Assembly: GCF_016859125.1 (NCBI RefSeq)
Contig: NZ_CP069338.1
Location: forward strand, 9,489,501-9,553,500
Direction of reading: 5' to 3'
DNA: 64,000 nucleotides
From: Archangium violaceum
GTDB lineage: Bacteria; Myxococcota; Myxococcia; Myxococcales; Myxococcaceae
Of the stretch, positions 1 through 8,775 are shown piece by piece. The translations under genes and the position numbers were made by a program. The notes beneath the pieces are model-generated. The model saw only the letters and a list, made by a program, of their open reading frames with translations, was not told the DNA's origin and did no database searches. Every line of letters starts with the position of its first letter. The first letter of the stretch is position 1.

Positions 1-828
1 GGAACAGTCTCCGAGCTCGCAGGCGCGCTTGACGAGCACCGCCACGGGCTGCGCGCCCTTGAACCAACCACGCTTCGCTCCGCGCGCGAGTGACAGGCAT
101 GCCGTGGGCTCGCCGCCTTCACAAGCCTTCGTCTCGAGCGCCTGGACTGCCTTCAAGTCACGCTTCTCGTCCTTCAGACGCACCTGCGCGACGGTGTGAC
201 ACGCCGCGGGTGCTCCCTTGTCGCAGGCCGCACCGCAAGAGTCCTCGTCAATGCCGTTCGTCCTCGAGCAGGCGAGCTCGCACGCGAGTCGCTCTCCGGC
301 TCTGCACGCCTCCCGCAGGCGCGCGAAGGCGCGGCCGTACTCTTCCTTCTGCTCCATGGGCGCATCGGAGATCTTGTCGCGCAAGGCATCGATCACGCGC
401 CGGGACCACTCGATGCACGAGGCCTTGCGACCCAACGTACACGCCTTCTTGTCGAGCTCCTGTGCGCGCCCCTCGTTGGCGGGTGTTCGGGCGAGGACGC
501 CCGCGGCTTCCGAGCAGCCCTCCGGAAGCTGGGCGTCGCACGCGCGTAGCCATGCCTTCAACGCCTCGGCCTCGTTCTTGGGCGCCCCCAGGCCCTTGGC
601 CAGGAGGTTGCCCTGGCGCAGGCAACTGGTGAAGACGTTCTTCTCACAGGCGCGCTTGTGGAACTTCAGCGCGTCCTCGTGCCGGTTCTCGGCTTCGGCC
701 CGCTGCGCCTTCGCTTCGAGCTTGGGGCCGGTCTCCTCACACGCCACGCCGGTCAACAACAAGAGGATCCACACGAGTGGGTGAATCCACCGGGTGACGC
801 GTCCGTTGGATGCGAAATGGGCGAACAT
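1..828 (-). CDS. Sel1-repeat lipoprotein (partial, C-terminus off window)
   Basis: An open frame of 276 codons runs from ATG at 828 off the left edge without a stop. The first ~28 residues form a signal peptide that ends in a lipobox (LTGVAC), so the mature protein should be an envelope lipoprotein. The rest is Cys- and Ala-rich with repeated helical units of the type KRACEKNVFTSCLRQGNLLAKG, which resemble Sel1/Hcp-like TPR repeats with paired cysteines. Such repeats usually mediate protein-protein contact; the partner is unknown. An in-frame GTG lies one codon upstream at 831. The gene converges on the insertion sequence at 890-3072. Confidence 0.75.
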   Translation of the reverse strand, partial: MFAHFASNGRVTRWIHPLVWILLLLTGVACEETGPKLEAKAQRAEAENRHEDALKFHKRACEKNVFTSCLRQGNLLAKGLGAPKNEAEALKAWLRACDAQLPEGCSEAAGVLARTPANEGRAQELDKKACTLGRKASCIEWSRRVIDALRDKISDAPMEQKEEYGRAFARLREACRAGERLACELACSRTNGIDEDSCGAACDKGAPAACHTVAQVRLKDEKRDLKAVQALETKACEGGEPTACLSLARGAKRGWFKGAQPVAVLVKRACELGDCS

Positions 829-1151
829 CACACCATTAGACTCCGGACGTCCGCGCCACTCAACCGCCCGCTCCCACGTGAGCCTGGAGCTAGCACCAAA
901 CGCGCAGTAAGGCCGGAACGGGTGCCCCGCAGAGTTCCGCTGACGGAGATGGCGGGGGAGGCGCGCCTGCGCTGGGCTGCGGCCCCGCCACCAGGCAAGC
1001 ACGGGGAGATTGCGGCTGGGGCTTTGACCTGGGAGGTCATGCAGCAACCCCCTACCGGAGCAGATAGGAAGACGGCTGCCCAATCGCCTGGTTCGAGAAG
1101 TCATGTCCGCGTGTTGACCGAGGAGGTGGAGCCAAAGGTGAGGGTGCGCCC

Positions 1152-1711
1152 ATGCAGAGCCCAGCGGTCCTCGGTGAAGCGGAACGTCAACAGTGTCTTT
1201 CAGCGTGGTCGGCCTCCAGTGGCATCGACCTGGCCTCGCTCGACTCGGGCCAGCGCGCGGTGGTGGTGGCCGCGCTGACATTCCTGGGTTTCGTGGGAGG
1301 ACTGCCGACACTGCGACGCATGGTGGCCTACCTGCTGGCGCACTGTGGGATGGGGTTGAGTTCGGCGGTCATCGGCGCGGTGGTGGGCACGAGCGACCGG
1401 GCCGTGCGCAAGGCACGCCAGTACCCGCCGCGTGAATTCTGGCAGCGGATGCAAGAGGCCAAGCGGGGCCATCCTCCACCCAAGCTCCGCCCGGAGCACG
1501 TGGGACTGGTGGCGAAGTTCCTCTCCGAGCACAAGCAGTGCTCGGTGGCGGAGCTTCTGGGCTTCATCCACAAGAGCTTCGACGTCACCTGGAGAGGCAC
1601 ACCCTGCGCCGCTTCCTGGAGCGCTATGGCCTGGGCTGCCTGCGTGAGGAGTCCGTCACGGGCTCCCCCCTTTTGTCGGCCGCACGGCCCATGGAGGCGC
1701 GTTCGCACTGA
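1152..1711 (+). pseudogene. IS orfA, HTH DNA-binding protein, frameshifted
   Basis: The frame from ATG 1152 encodes an Ala/Arg-rich protein with an HTH-like segment (SSAVIGAVVGTSDRAVRKAR). It loses sense at about 1589. Stepping back one base there gives a continuation with a second HTH-like stretch (LERHTLRRFLERYGLG) that ends at TGA 1709-1711. This stop overlaps the ATG of the next frame (TGATG), as expected for a coupled orfA-orfB pair. Either one C was lost near 1589 or expression needs a -1 frameshift; no obvious slippery heptamer is seen. Function in DNA binding is inferred only from the HTH segments. Confidence 0.5.
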
Positions 1712-3072
1712 TGGAGGAAGCGGTGCGGCTCTACCGCGTGGCGGCCTCCTGTTTTGGCACGGTGGGCGCGCACCAGGGAGGCCGCCTCGTCCTCTCGCTC
1801 TTCTTCAAGGCCCTGCTGGGCGTCCAGCGCATCTTCCACTTCGACACGCTCACCGACGTGGGCTTCGCCTTGCTCACCGGAGGGCACCGCTGTCTTTCGC
1901 GCCGCACACTGGGCGGGCTGGTGCGTGCCGTCTCCACGCGCGCCGTCAACAAGTTCCACCGGCTCACGCAGCCGGTGGTGAGTGCCACCCAGCACCTCGC
2001 GGTTTCCATCGACGAGCACGTCGTGGCCCGCTTCACTCGCAAGTTCCTCATCCCCAAGGGCTTCCACACCATTCGCAACAAGAAGATGCGCGCCGAGAAG
2101 CTCTTCTTCTCCTTCGACACCGCCACGCGTACCTTGCTCAACCTCATCGTCACCCCGGGCAACGGCCGGCTCGCCCCTGTTGCCTCGAAAATGCTGGGCG
2201 CGGTGCGCGCTCGCTGCCGCACCAGTTGCTTGCTGCGCGCCGTCCTCGATGCAGGGGCGGCACAGAGTCATCGCGAGTTGCTCGAGGTGGCCGACCACGA
2301 CCCCAACCAGGTGCTCCTGGTGCGCGCGCCCAGGCGCAAGGCGTACCTGGAGCGCTGGAAGGCACTGCCCGAAGAGCTCTTCACGGCCCATGACGAGCCC
2401 GGCCGCTACAAGGGCGCACCCGCCAAACGCATCCACGTCGCCCAGACAACCACGCCCCTCAGGGCAGAAAAGGGCGCGCCCGTCAGAGAGGTACGTACCC
2501 TCGTCGTGCGCGAGGAGAAACGACGGGGCAAGGACCGGTGGCATGCGCTCTTCGTGTTCCGCGACAACGCCACCGAGGCCCTCACCCTCCTGCAGGAGTT
2601 TCGCGCCCGCCAACACCACGAGCAGGCGTATAGAATCCTGCTGCACGATGCCTTCGTCGACACCGTGCCCTCCGGCTACAACAAGAAGAGTCGCAACCCG
2701 GACAGGCCCGGCTTTCGCAAGAACGCCATAACGCTCTACGCCTGGCTGGCCGGGCTGGCGGTCAACGCCCTCACGGCCTTTTCCACCTCGCTGCCCGCGA
2801 GGTTCAAGTGGGCCCATCCGCGGACGCTGCGGCGCTGGTGGTTCAACTTCCCGGCCGACCTCTACCTCACCGACCGGGCCCTGTTCGTCGTCCTCCACCC
2901 CCGGTGGTTTCGCTCCTGGTGGCAGCAGCAGGTCGAGCAGCTCAACGCCAAGAAGCTGCGGCTCCCCTGGATGGACGACCGCCTCGTCCTCTACTCCCTC
3001 GCGCCCCCTCGCTCCCAGAGCTCGGCACCGCCATCTGCTCCCTCACCGGTACCATCGGGCGTTTGGTGCTAG
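1711..3072 (+). CDS. IS orfB, DDE-type transposase
   Basis: This 453-residue protein fills the element and is very likely its transposase. Candidate acidic residues sit in SIDEHVV (residue ~92), in the segment around VADHDPNQ, and in the C-terminal LLHDAFVDTVPSGYNKK region. The tail is rich in Trp, Arg and aromatic residues. The start ATG overlaps the stop of orfA. Its stop codon TAG (3070-3072) is supplied by the duplicated CTAG target, so the gene is closed only after insertion. The catalytic triad is a guess by eye. Confidence 0.65.
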   Translation: MEEAVRLYRVAASCFGTVGAHQGGRLVLSLFFKALLGVQRIFHFDTLTDVGFALLTGGHRCLSRRTLGGLVRAVSTRAVNKFHRLTQPVVSATQHLAVSIDEHVVARFTRKFLIPKGFHTIRNKKMRAEKLFFSFDTATRTLLNLIVTPGNGRLAPVASKMLGAVRARCRTSCLLRAVLDAGAAQSHRELLEVADHDPNQVLLVRAPRRKAYLERWKALPEELFTAHDEPGRYKGAPAKRIHVAQTTTPLRAEKGAPVREVRTLVVREEKRRGKDRWHALFVFRDNATEALTLLQEFRARQHHEQAYRILLHDAFVDTVPSGYNKKSRNPDRPGFRKNAITLYAWLAGLAVNALTAFSTSLPARFKWAHPRTLRRWWFNFPADLYLTDRALFVVLHPRWFRSWWQQQVEQLNAKKLRLPWMDDRLVLYSLAPPRSQSSAPPSAPSPVPSGVWC

Positions 3073-4499
3073 TAGCTGGTCTTCAGCCAGTTGCTCTTCG
3101 CCCAGGTCAGCTTCCCCGCGCCGGCTCCATCGGCGGCCGTCAGCCGGCTCATGAGGATGGACGGATCATCCGGCGTATAGCCATAGGGCAGGGTGGAGAA
3201 GCCGTTCCAGGAGAAGGCCTTCACGTCGGCGGGTTCTGGACTGAGCGGGCTGCCGGAGGTGTCACTGTCTCCCCGGAAGGACACTCCATTCAGGGAGTCG
3301 ATGGTGTCGACGGCGCGGATCTTCCCCGTGTAGCTCGCATCCGAGGGATCCGTCTGGTTGTTGCGGACCGGGTTCTGGACATCGATGATGTGGGACTTCT
3401 CGAGCAGGAGGGCGCCGCTTTCCGTGGAGATGGCGCCGTTGCTCGTCACGGAGAAGTGATAGCCCTTGGACGAGATGGCCGAGGCCATGGCCGAGGTGAG
3501 CTTCTTCTTGGCCGCCCAGGCCCCCGCGCTATCCATGACGATGTTGTAGGCGTGCGCGTTGCCGCCCCTCAGGCGGGGCATCCGGTCCTGGATGTTCTTG
3601 TAATAGTTGTGGTGCAGGGTGATGGAGAGGTTCGGATTGTCCGAGGCGAACTCGGTCGAGCCGACCAGGTGGCCCTTCTTCTGCGAACCGGCGATCTCGA
3701 TGATGTCGCTCCTGCTCAGGCCCACCGCGCTGCTGCGAAGGTGGTTGTACATCGGGTAGGCGGACTTGTTCGCCTCGAGCGCGTCGATCTGCTGGGTCAC
3801 CCAGCTGTTCGCGCTGCCGTCATCACCCTTGAACATGGACCAGGAAATGGTCACACCCGAGGTGCCCTTCTTCGAGTCGACGAGGCCATCGTAGGCCTTG
3901 TTGAACGTGCAGTGGTCGATCCAGACCTTGTTGTCCTGCTCCAACGTCAGGTAATCCCAATCGTTGGAGTCGTAGTCTCCCTTGGTCTTCTCGTCCCACT
4001 CCCACAGCTCATCGAACTCCAGGTTCCGGATGATCACGTTCGAGCTGCGCTTGATCGTGATGGCGACATGCTTGAGTTTGGCGCCGTTGGCGGAGAAGAT
4101 GGTCAACCCGTTGAATCCATCCACATTGAGCTTGCTGACGCCCGTCGTCTTGAGCACGGGATGGGTCAGCGCCGCGTTGTGGGCGGAGAAGGGAGAGACC
4201 TTGGCCGCGGCGGGGAGCTCGTTCCAGCCCAGGTTCAGATCATTCATGATCTCCACGACCTTGACGCCGGAGCCCTTCTTCAAGGCCTGGGCGAGCTCCG
4301 TCGCGGTGTAGACCTTCCTGTAGCGGGCGGTGTCCGACTCGCTGATCACGCCTCCACCGGTGTTGCCAGCGGCGAACCCGGTGAGGTTGTAGTCGGTGAC
4401 TCCAGCGGCCAGGGCATTCGTGGCGGGGAAGACGGACGCCGTCATACCCAGGAGTACCGACAGGCGGCACAATCCTTTGAGTTGAATATTCATGGGCAT
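3069..4499 (-). CDS. Secreted pectate lyase, PL1 family
   Basis: The protein should cleave polygalacturonate by beta-elimination outside the cell. It has a Sec signal peptide of about 32 residues ending in NALAA. PL1 hallmarks follow: the vWiDH motif (KVWIDHCTF) and the RMPRLRGG stretch that carries the catalytic Arg. The full length is 476 residues. Two start codons are possible: ATG 4499, only 4 bases after GGAG, or the in-frame ATG at 4493, 10 bases after it; the second gives the more usual signal peptide. The stop TAG (3071-3069) lies in the CTAG duplicated by the neighbouring IS, so the insertion hit the stop codon but restored it. Confidence 0.9.
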   Translation of the reverse strand: MPMNIQLKGLCRLSVLLGMTASVFPATNALAAGVTDYNLTGFAAGNTGGGVISESDTARYRKVYTATELAQALKKGSGVKVVEIMNDLNLGWNELPAAAKVSPFSAHNAALTHPVLKTTGVSKLNVDGFNGLTIFSANGAKLKHVAITIKRSSNVIIRNLEFDELWEWDEKTKGDYDSNDWDYLTLEQDNKVWIDHCTFNKAYDGLVDSKKGTSGVTISWSMFKGDDGSANSWVTQQIDALEANKSAYPMYNHLRSSAVGLSRSDIIEIAGSQKKGHLVGSTEFASDNPNLSITLHHNYYKNIQDRMPRLRGGNAHAYNIVMDSAGAWAAKKKLTSAMASAISSKGYHFSVTSNGAISTESGALLLEKSHIIDVQNPVRNNQTDPSDASYTGKIRAVDTIDSLNGVSFRGDSDTSGSPLSPEPADVKAFSWNGFSTLPYGYTPDDPSILMSRLTAADGAGAGKLTWAKSNWLKTSY

Positions 4500-4958
4500 T
4501 CTTCTCCAGGTGGAGGGATTGTTCCTTGGATTGAATTCAATCTAACGAGAGGCGAAATCCGGATCAACCGCTTTTGCACGTTTGAGCTGATTAGCATTGA
4601 TTGAGGATTCGAGGAGGTCTTGAGAGGAGGGTGACATTCTCATGACACGCTCCGTGCCAGATGGCCGTTGTTCTTCTTGTTCTCTGAGACTGAAGCCAGG
4701 GAAAGGACACGCAGGGGCGTCAGGGCTTCGTGGGTCAGGCCATTCTGTCCAAGGCGAACCAGGCGCAGAGGCTGATCCAGCACAGCCGCCAGCCATTCGC
4801 TGGCGCCGACTCTTTGGGAATTGTCTCCTTTGAAAGACAGACATGGCGAGCCGCGCCTCGGCGGCCGCCATCGACTCGAGCTGCGCAACCCCCTGTCCTC
4901 CGCGCACCTGGCCCTGCTGGGGTTGCAGATTGGCCAGAAGCGCGGGCGGCCCGCGCGG
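4500..4958. other. Non-coding gap upstream of the pectate lyase
   Basis: This 459-bp stretch lies between two genes on the same strand. Its part next to the lyase (4500-4640) is much richer in A/T than the surroundings and includes the palindrome at 4529-4542, so it probably holds the lyase promoter. The rest has only short open frames with no recognisable product. Confidence 0.4.
4529..4542. promoter_or_regulatory. 14-bp perfect palindrome upstream of the pectate lyase
   Basis: GATTGAATTCAATC reads the same on both strands and sits 30 bp upstream of the lyase start, in an A/T-rich island. Position and symmetry fit an operator for a dimeric regulator, but no second copy was found and no regulator gene is adjacent. 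Confidence 0.3.
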
Positions 4959-6701
4959 CTAGAAGGCGCCCGAGGTGGAGCCCGTGCCCGAGGCGGGCGT
5001 GGTGTACTTCACGTTGGAGCCCGGCTGCCACACCACGCCATTAGCGGGGTTGTTCTCCTCTCGCTTGAGGCACTTCCACTCGAGGGAGGTGTTGGCCGGC
5101 AGGGAGAGGGAACCCGTCCAGGTGGGGTAGCTCGTGGGGTTGAGCTTCACGGCGCTCGCGGGCGCCCAGTTGCCCAGGCTGGCGTGATTGCCCACGACGT
5201 AGGCGCTCTGGCCCATGTACGTCGTGCCATTGGTGCAGGTGAAGTTCACCGTGACGTTGCCCGTGGTGGGCGGAGGCGTCGTGCCGCCCGAGCCCAGCGC
5301 GCCCACGTGGATGGCGGCCGCCGCCATGGCGGGCACGGAAAAGGTGGCGTTGCCGCTGGCGTCCACGGTGATGCTGTCGCCCGAGCAGGTGCCGTTGGTT
5401 GCGTCCCCGGCGATGATGTTGCAGTAGGTTCCCGCGGGCAGGTTGGTGGAGAAGGTGCGCGAGAGCGTGGAGCCCTCGCGGTTGATGACCACGAAGCCCT
5501 TGCCCGTGCGGGCGAAGGCCACCTGGTTGTTGCCGTTGTCCCACCACTTGGACACGCCGGCGCCCTCGGTCACCGCGCGGAAGCGCACCATGTTGGCGAT
5601 CTCCCTCCAGCGGTGCTCGCACTGCCACGCGCTCCCGAAGCAGTTGACGCTGGTGCCATTGTGCACGGCCGAGCCCGGAGGGCCCGCGTCCGGGTCGGTG
5701 AAGGCGTAGCTGGACATCACCTTCGGGTATCCATACGGCCAGCCCAGCATGAAGACGTTGGCCAGGGTGTAGAGCGCGCCGTCCTTGTAGGTGAGGATGT
5801 TGGGGCCGCCCGCGCCGTGGCCGCGCTGGTTGTCGTGGTTGTCGGTGAACACCACGGCGTAGTTGCTGGACATGAAGCCCCAGCTCTCGCCGAAGTTGGT
5901 CAGGTTCTTGAGCTGGCCGTTCTTGAACTGGTTGCCGATGTTGGTGCTGTACTTGAACTCGGTCACCGCGCCGGTGCCGAAGTACTGGCTGGACTTGACC
6001 GCCTCGCCCCCCGGGTCGATGACCTCCTGGAAGACGTAGGGCGAGCCCGTCATGCGGCCGCGGATGCCGGACACGTCGCCGGGGGTCATGTGCTTGGCGG
6101 CGTCCACCCGGTAGCCCTTCACGCCAATGGACGTGAGATCATTGATGTAGTTGGCGATCGTCTGCTGCACGTAGCTCGAACCCGTGTTCAGGTCCGGCAG
6201 GCCGTTCAGATCGCAGTTCTGCACGTTCCAGGCGTCCTGGTAGTTGGTGATGGAGCAGATGGGCGAGTGGTAATCGGCGGGCGAGTACATCGGGTGGTTG
6301 CGGGGCGTCCACGAGGTGCCGCCGGTGCCCACGCCGCTGTTGAAGGACGCCGTGTGGTTGATGACGAGGTCGGCGTAGATGGCCACCCCGGCGGCGTTGC
6401 AGCGCTGCACCATGTCGATGAACTGGGCCCGCGTGCCGCCGCGCGACTCGAGCTTGTAGCTGACGGGCTGATAACGGGTCCACCACTGGCTGCCGGTGAT
6501 GTGCTCGTTGGGCGGGGACACCTGCACCGCGGTGTAGCCCTTGGGTCCGAGGAACGTCTCGCACTCACGGGCCACGTCGGGCCAGCGCCACTCGAACAGG
6601 TGCACGAAGACACCCGCCTCGGCCGGCGCCGCCAGGCCCAGGGCCAGGGCACAGCCCAGCGTCTTGAGGACCACTCCACGTCTCGTCGTCACGGCGCGCA
6701 T
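4959..6701 (-). CDS. Secreted alpha-amylase, GH13 with C-terminal CBM20
   Basis: The enzyme should hydrolyse alpha-1,4 bonds of starch or glycogen outside the cell. A signal peptide of ~29 residues (ends PAEAG) precedes the GH13 barrel. Visible motifs in order are DLVINHT, GYRVDAAKHM with the nucleophile Asp, VFQEVID with the acid/base Glu, and FTDNHDNQRGHG. A Gly/Thr/Pro linker leads to a C-terminal starch-binding CBM20 domain of ~95 residues. I chose ATG 6701 because GAGGTGGAG precedes it and the signal peptide starts there; the frame opens further upstream at 6794. With the pectate lyase it points to polysaccharide use. Confidence 0.92.
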   Translation of the reverse strand: MRAVTTRRGVVLKTLGCALALGLAAPAEAGVFVHLFEWRWPDVARECETFLGPKGYTAVQVSPPNEHITGSQWWTRYQPVSYKLESRGGTRAQFIDMVQRCNAAGVAIYADLVINHTASFNSGVGTGGTSWTPRNHPMYSPADYHSPICSITNYQDAWNVQNCDLNGLPDLNTGSSYVQQTIANYINDLTSIGVKGYRVDAAKHMTPGDVSGIRGRMTGSPYVFQEVIDPGGEAVKSSQYFGTGAVTEFKYSTNIGNQFKNGQLKNLTNFGESWGFMSSNYAVVFTDNHDNQRGHGAGGPNILTYKDGALYTLANVFMLGWPYGYPKVMSSYAFTDPDAGPPGSAVHNGTSVNCFGSAWQCEHRWREIANMVRFRAVTEGAGVSKWWDNGNNQVAFARTGKGFVVINREGSTLSRTFSTNLPAGTYCNIIAGDATNGTCSGDSITVDASGNATFSVPAMAAAAIHVGALGSGGTTPPPTTGNVTVNFTCTNGTTYMGQSAYVVGNHASLGNWAPASAVKLNPTSYPTWTGSLSLPANTSLEWKCLKREENNPANGVVWQPGSNVKYTTPASGTGSTSGAF

Positions 6702-6908
6702 GCACTCCACCTCTTCGTCAGTCGGGGGGGGCAGGGGGAGTCCCGGCCCTGATGTCACTGCCGGCTCAGATACACAGGAAGAGAGGTCGGGCAAAGTAGG
6801 TTTTCCGGGACTTCCAGTGTCAATCGACGACGATGTCGGAGGATGAACGGGTGGGTGCGGCGGGCATGGAGCGCCGTCTCAGCACGCGCGGTAGCGGCGG
6901 GTTGCTTC

Positions 6909-6937
6909 TAGTGGAGGCGGCGGGAATCGAAGCCGCC
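6909..6937 (-). other. Degenerate tmRNA/tRNA 3'-end-like fragment (possible att scar)
   Basis: Read on the minus strand, this stretch has a T-arm-like core (GGCTTCGATTCCC) followed by GCCGCCTCCACTA. It closely resembles a typical tmRNA 3' end, with one T-stem base changed and CTA in place of CCA. No remaining tmRNA body or tRNA cloverleaf can be found in the flanks. It may be the scar of an island once integrated into ssrA. Short length makes chance possible. Confidence 0.35.
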
Positions 6938-7111
6938 AGGGGTGGATCCGCCCTCGCTCGGGACCAGAGGCACACCCCCGTTTTCCCTCTGAAAACGAGG
7001 CGCCCATCTGTCCGGGCGAGTCCAGGCAGGTCCGTTCGGCAAGCGATTTTGGAGCACCTGGGATTGCCCATGGCAGGTGCGCGCCTGGCCCCAGAACGAG
7101 GGCCACCCCAG

Positions 7112-7143
7112 GCCTTCCGGAGCGCGCTCGGGCTCCGGAAGGC
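7112..7143. other. Strong stem-loop in the leader of the IS110-type element
   Basis: An 11-bp perfect stem (GCCTTCCGGAG with its complement) encloses a 10-base loop, 110 bp upstream of the transposase start. IS110-family elements carry a structured non-coding RNA next to the transposase gene (bridge RNA) that specifies target and donor. This leader of ~340 bases without a gene is the natural place for one; the assignment is inference. Confidence 0.3.
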
Positions 7144-7252
7144 TGGAGTATAGAGGAGATGAAGCGGCCGGGCGGCCAAGGGGGCGAGGAGGCGCACCGA
7201 GCCCTACATTGCGGCGGAGCAGAGGTGACCGCCGAAGTGGGGGGAATGGGCG

Positions 7253-8283
7253 ATGGAGTACATTGGCATCGACGTGCACAAGCGGGACAGCCAGGTGTGC
7301 ATTCTGGGCGAGAGTGGCGAGGTGGTGCTGGAGCAGCGGGTGAGGACGCAACGGGAGCGGTTGGGGGAGCTACTGAGCAAGCGCCCGAAGGCCCGGGTGC
7401 TATTGGAGGCCTCCACCGAGAGCGAATGGGTGGCGCGGTACTTGGAGGAGAGGGGTCACGAGGTGGTGGTGGCAGACCCGAATTTCGCACCCATGTACGC
7501 CACGCGCAGCCGTCGGGTGAAGACAGACAAGAGGGATGCGCGCAGCCTGGCGGAGGCGTGCAGGTTGGGGGCATACCGGCCGGCGCACCGCATTTCGGAC
7601 GGCAGGAGGCACCTGAAGGCGCAGCTGGCGGTGCGTGAGGCGCTGGTGCGCACGCGTACCCGCTACATTTCCCTGGTGAGCGCCCTGGTGCGGTACGAAG
7701 GGTGGCGGATGGGGAGGCGGAGTCCTTCGTCAAGCGGGTGGCGGCCCTGCCTCTGCCGGGCAGGCTCATGGCGCAGGTGGCGCCGCTGCTCAATCTCATG
7801 CAGCACCTCAACGAGCAGATTGCCTTCATGAATGGGGTGCTCGAGCGAGTGGCCCACAAGGACGAGCAGGTGGCGCGCCTGTGCACGGTGCCCCAGGTGG
7901 GGCCGGTGACGGCGTGTGCCTTCGTGTCCGCGGTGGATGAGCCCGAGCGTTTCAGCGGGCCGCACCAGGTGGAGGCGTACCTGGGGTTGGTGCCGGGCGA
8001 GAAGAGCTCGGGAGAGAAGCAACACCGAGGCCCGATAACGAAGACAGGAAACAGCCGGGTGCGCTGGCTGCTGATACAAGCGGCCCTCTCCCTGCTACGG
8101 GTGAAGAGGCCAGAAACGGAACACCTGCGAGAGTGGGCCGAGAAGATTGCCGCCCGGCGAGGCAAGAAGATTGCGGTGGTGGCACTGGCACGCAGGCTGG
8201 CCGGAATCCTCTTCGCCATGATGCGCGATGGGACGCAATACCGGCCACCCCAAGCACAGGAGGAGGAGATGGAGGCAGCCTGA
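7253..8283 (+). pseudogene. IS110-family transposase, frameshifted
   Basis: The N-terminal half (frame from 7253) has the RuvC-like DEDD domain: GIDVHK, LLEAST and TDKRDAR. The C-terminal half, in another frame from about 7700, has the serine-type Transposase_20 domain with PQVGPVTA, YLGLVPGEKSSGEKQ and KTGNSRVR. The two halves join near 7697 after RYEG, where one base appears lost, so the gene is probably inactive. Together they span ~340 residues, the normal family length. No terminal inverted repeats are evident, as usual for IS110. A loosely shared motif, AGTATAGAGGAG at 7147-7158 and AGTATAGAAGGC at 8391-8402, may mark related end sequences. Confidence 0.75.
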
Positions 8284-8734
8284 GCTGAGGGAGCAACGGC
8301 CTGCCGCCTGAAGGTGAGCGGCTTCTCCAACAGGTTTCGACGGGCGGGTGAGCGCGTATTCCGCCTTGGCCAAAGCAGCACAGGGCCGAAGTATAGAAGG
8401 CGCCCCCGCTGTCGAATCTCCCCATGCGCCGGCGGCACAGCCCGCCCCTGGTTGAGCGCGAACAGAAGGATGAAGGGACCTCGAGGAGAGAGAGCAGCAA
8501 GCCAGAAGGCGTACAGGAGGCGCACAGTCCTTCGAGGCCGTCGCCGCACCCGCGCCCGCCCCCACGCGTGGGGCCAAGGGCGAGGCGGGCGCGGCCGCGG
8601 CGACGAGGGGCTGAAGGAAAGTATTTGGGTAGGGATGGCTGTTGTTGAAAGTGAAACAGGGCGAGGTGCCTGATTCGGGGGGCCGCTTCACAGAAGGGAG
8701 AATGTGAGGCGTTGATGTGCTCGTCCGTCAGGCC
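8284..8734. other. Non-coding gap after the IS110-type gene
   Basis: About 450 bp hold no convincing gene. The stretch has the 14-bp palindrome CCCCACGCGTGGGG (8560-8573) nested in a second pairing of GCCCGCC with GGCGGGC. An A/T-richer part follows at 8620-8660. It may include the right end of the IS110-type element, but I cannot place the boundary. Confidence 0.3.
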
Positions 8735-8762
8735 GGCTGCCAGCGGGTGGCCCGTGGCAGCC
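8735..8762 (-). terminator. Hairpin after the DNRLRE lipoprotein gene
   Basis: GGCTGCCA pairs with TGGCAGCC and CGGG with CCCG around a 3-base loop, with one bulged G. It lies 13 bases past the stop of the upstream minus-strand gene. There is no T-run, so intrinsic termination is not certain. Confidence 0.45.
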
Positions 8763-8775
8763 GACTGTCCTCACC

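Larger units (their letters stand above)
890..3072 (+). mobile_element. Complete insertion sequence with CTAG target duplication
   Basis: The element is bounded by perfect 10-bp inverted repeats, CACCAAACGC at 894-903 and its complement at 3059-3068. Each is flanked outside by CTAG (890-893 and 3069-3072). Because CTAG is palindromic, the visible inverted repeat is 14 bp. The best reading is an IS of 2175 bp that duplicated a 4-bp CTAG target. It carries two overlapping frames, a short frameshifted one and a DDE-type transposase. Removing the element and one CTAG joins the pectate lyase stop codon directly to the sequence upstream of 890. I cannot assign an IS family. Confidence 0.8.

Noticed and set aside
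1624..2898. Minus-strand frame in the IS at 890-3072
   Set aside because: Opposes the transposase frame and has Glu/Val/Gly/Ala-rich shadow composition without motifs.
4821..6752. Long plus-strand frame opposite the amylase gene
   Set aside because: It is the mirror of a high-GC gene; the translation is Arg/Val/Gly/His-rich with no domain, whereas the minus strand shows a complete GH13 enzyme.
7253..8283. Two separate transposase genes
   Set aside because: The two frames are complementary halves of one IS110 protein and overlap at a single indel, so a frameshift is simpler.
8560..8573. GC-rich palindrome as terminator of the IS110-type gene
   Set aside because: It lies ~280 bases past the stop, has no T-run, and such palindromes occur by chance in this composition.
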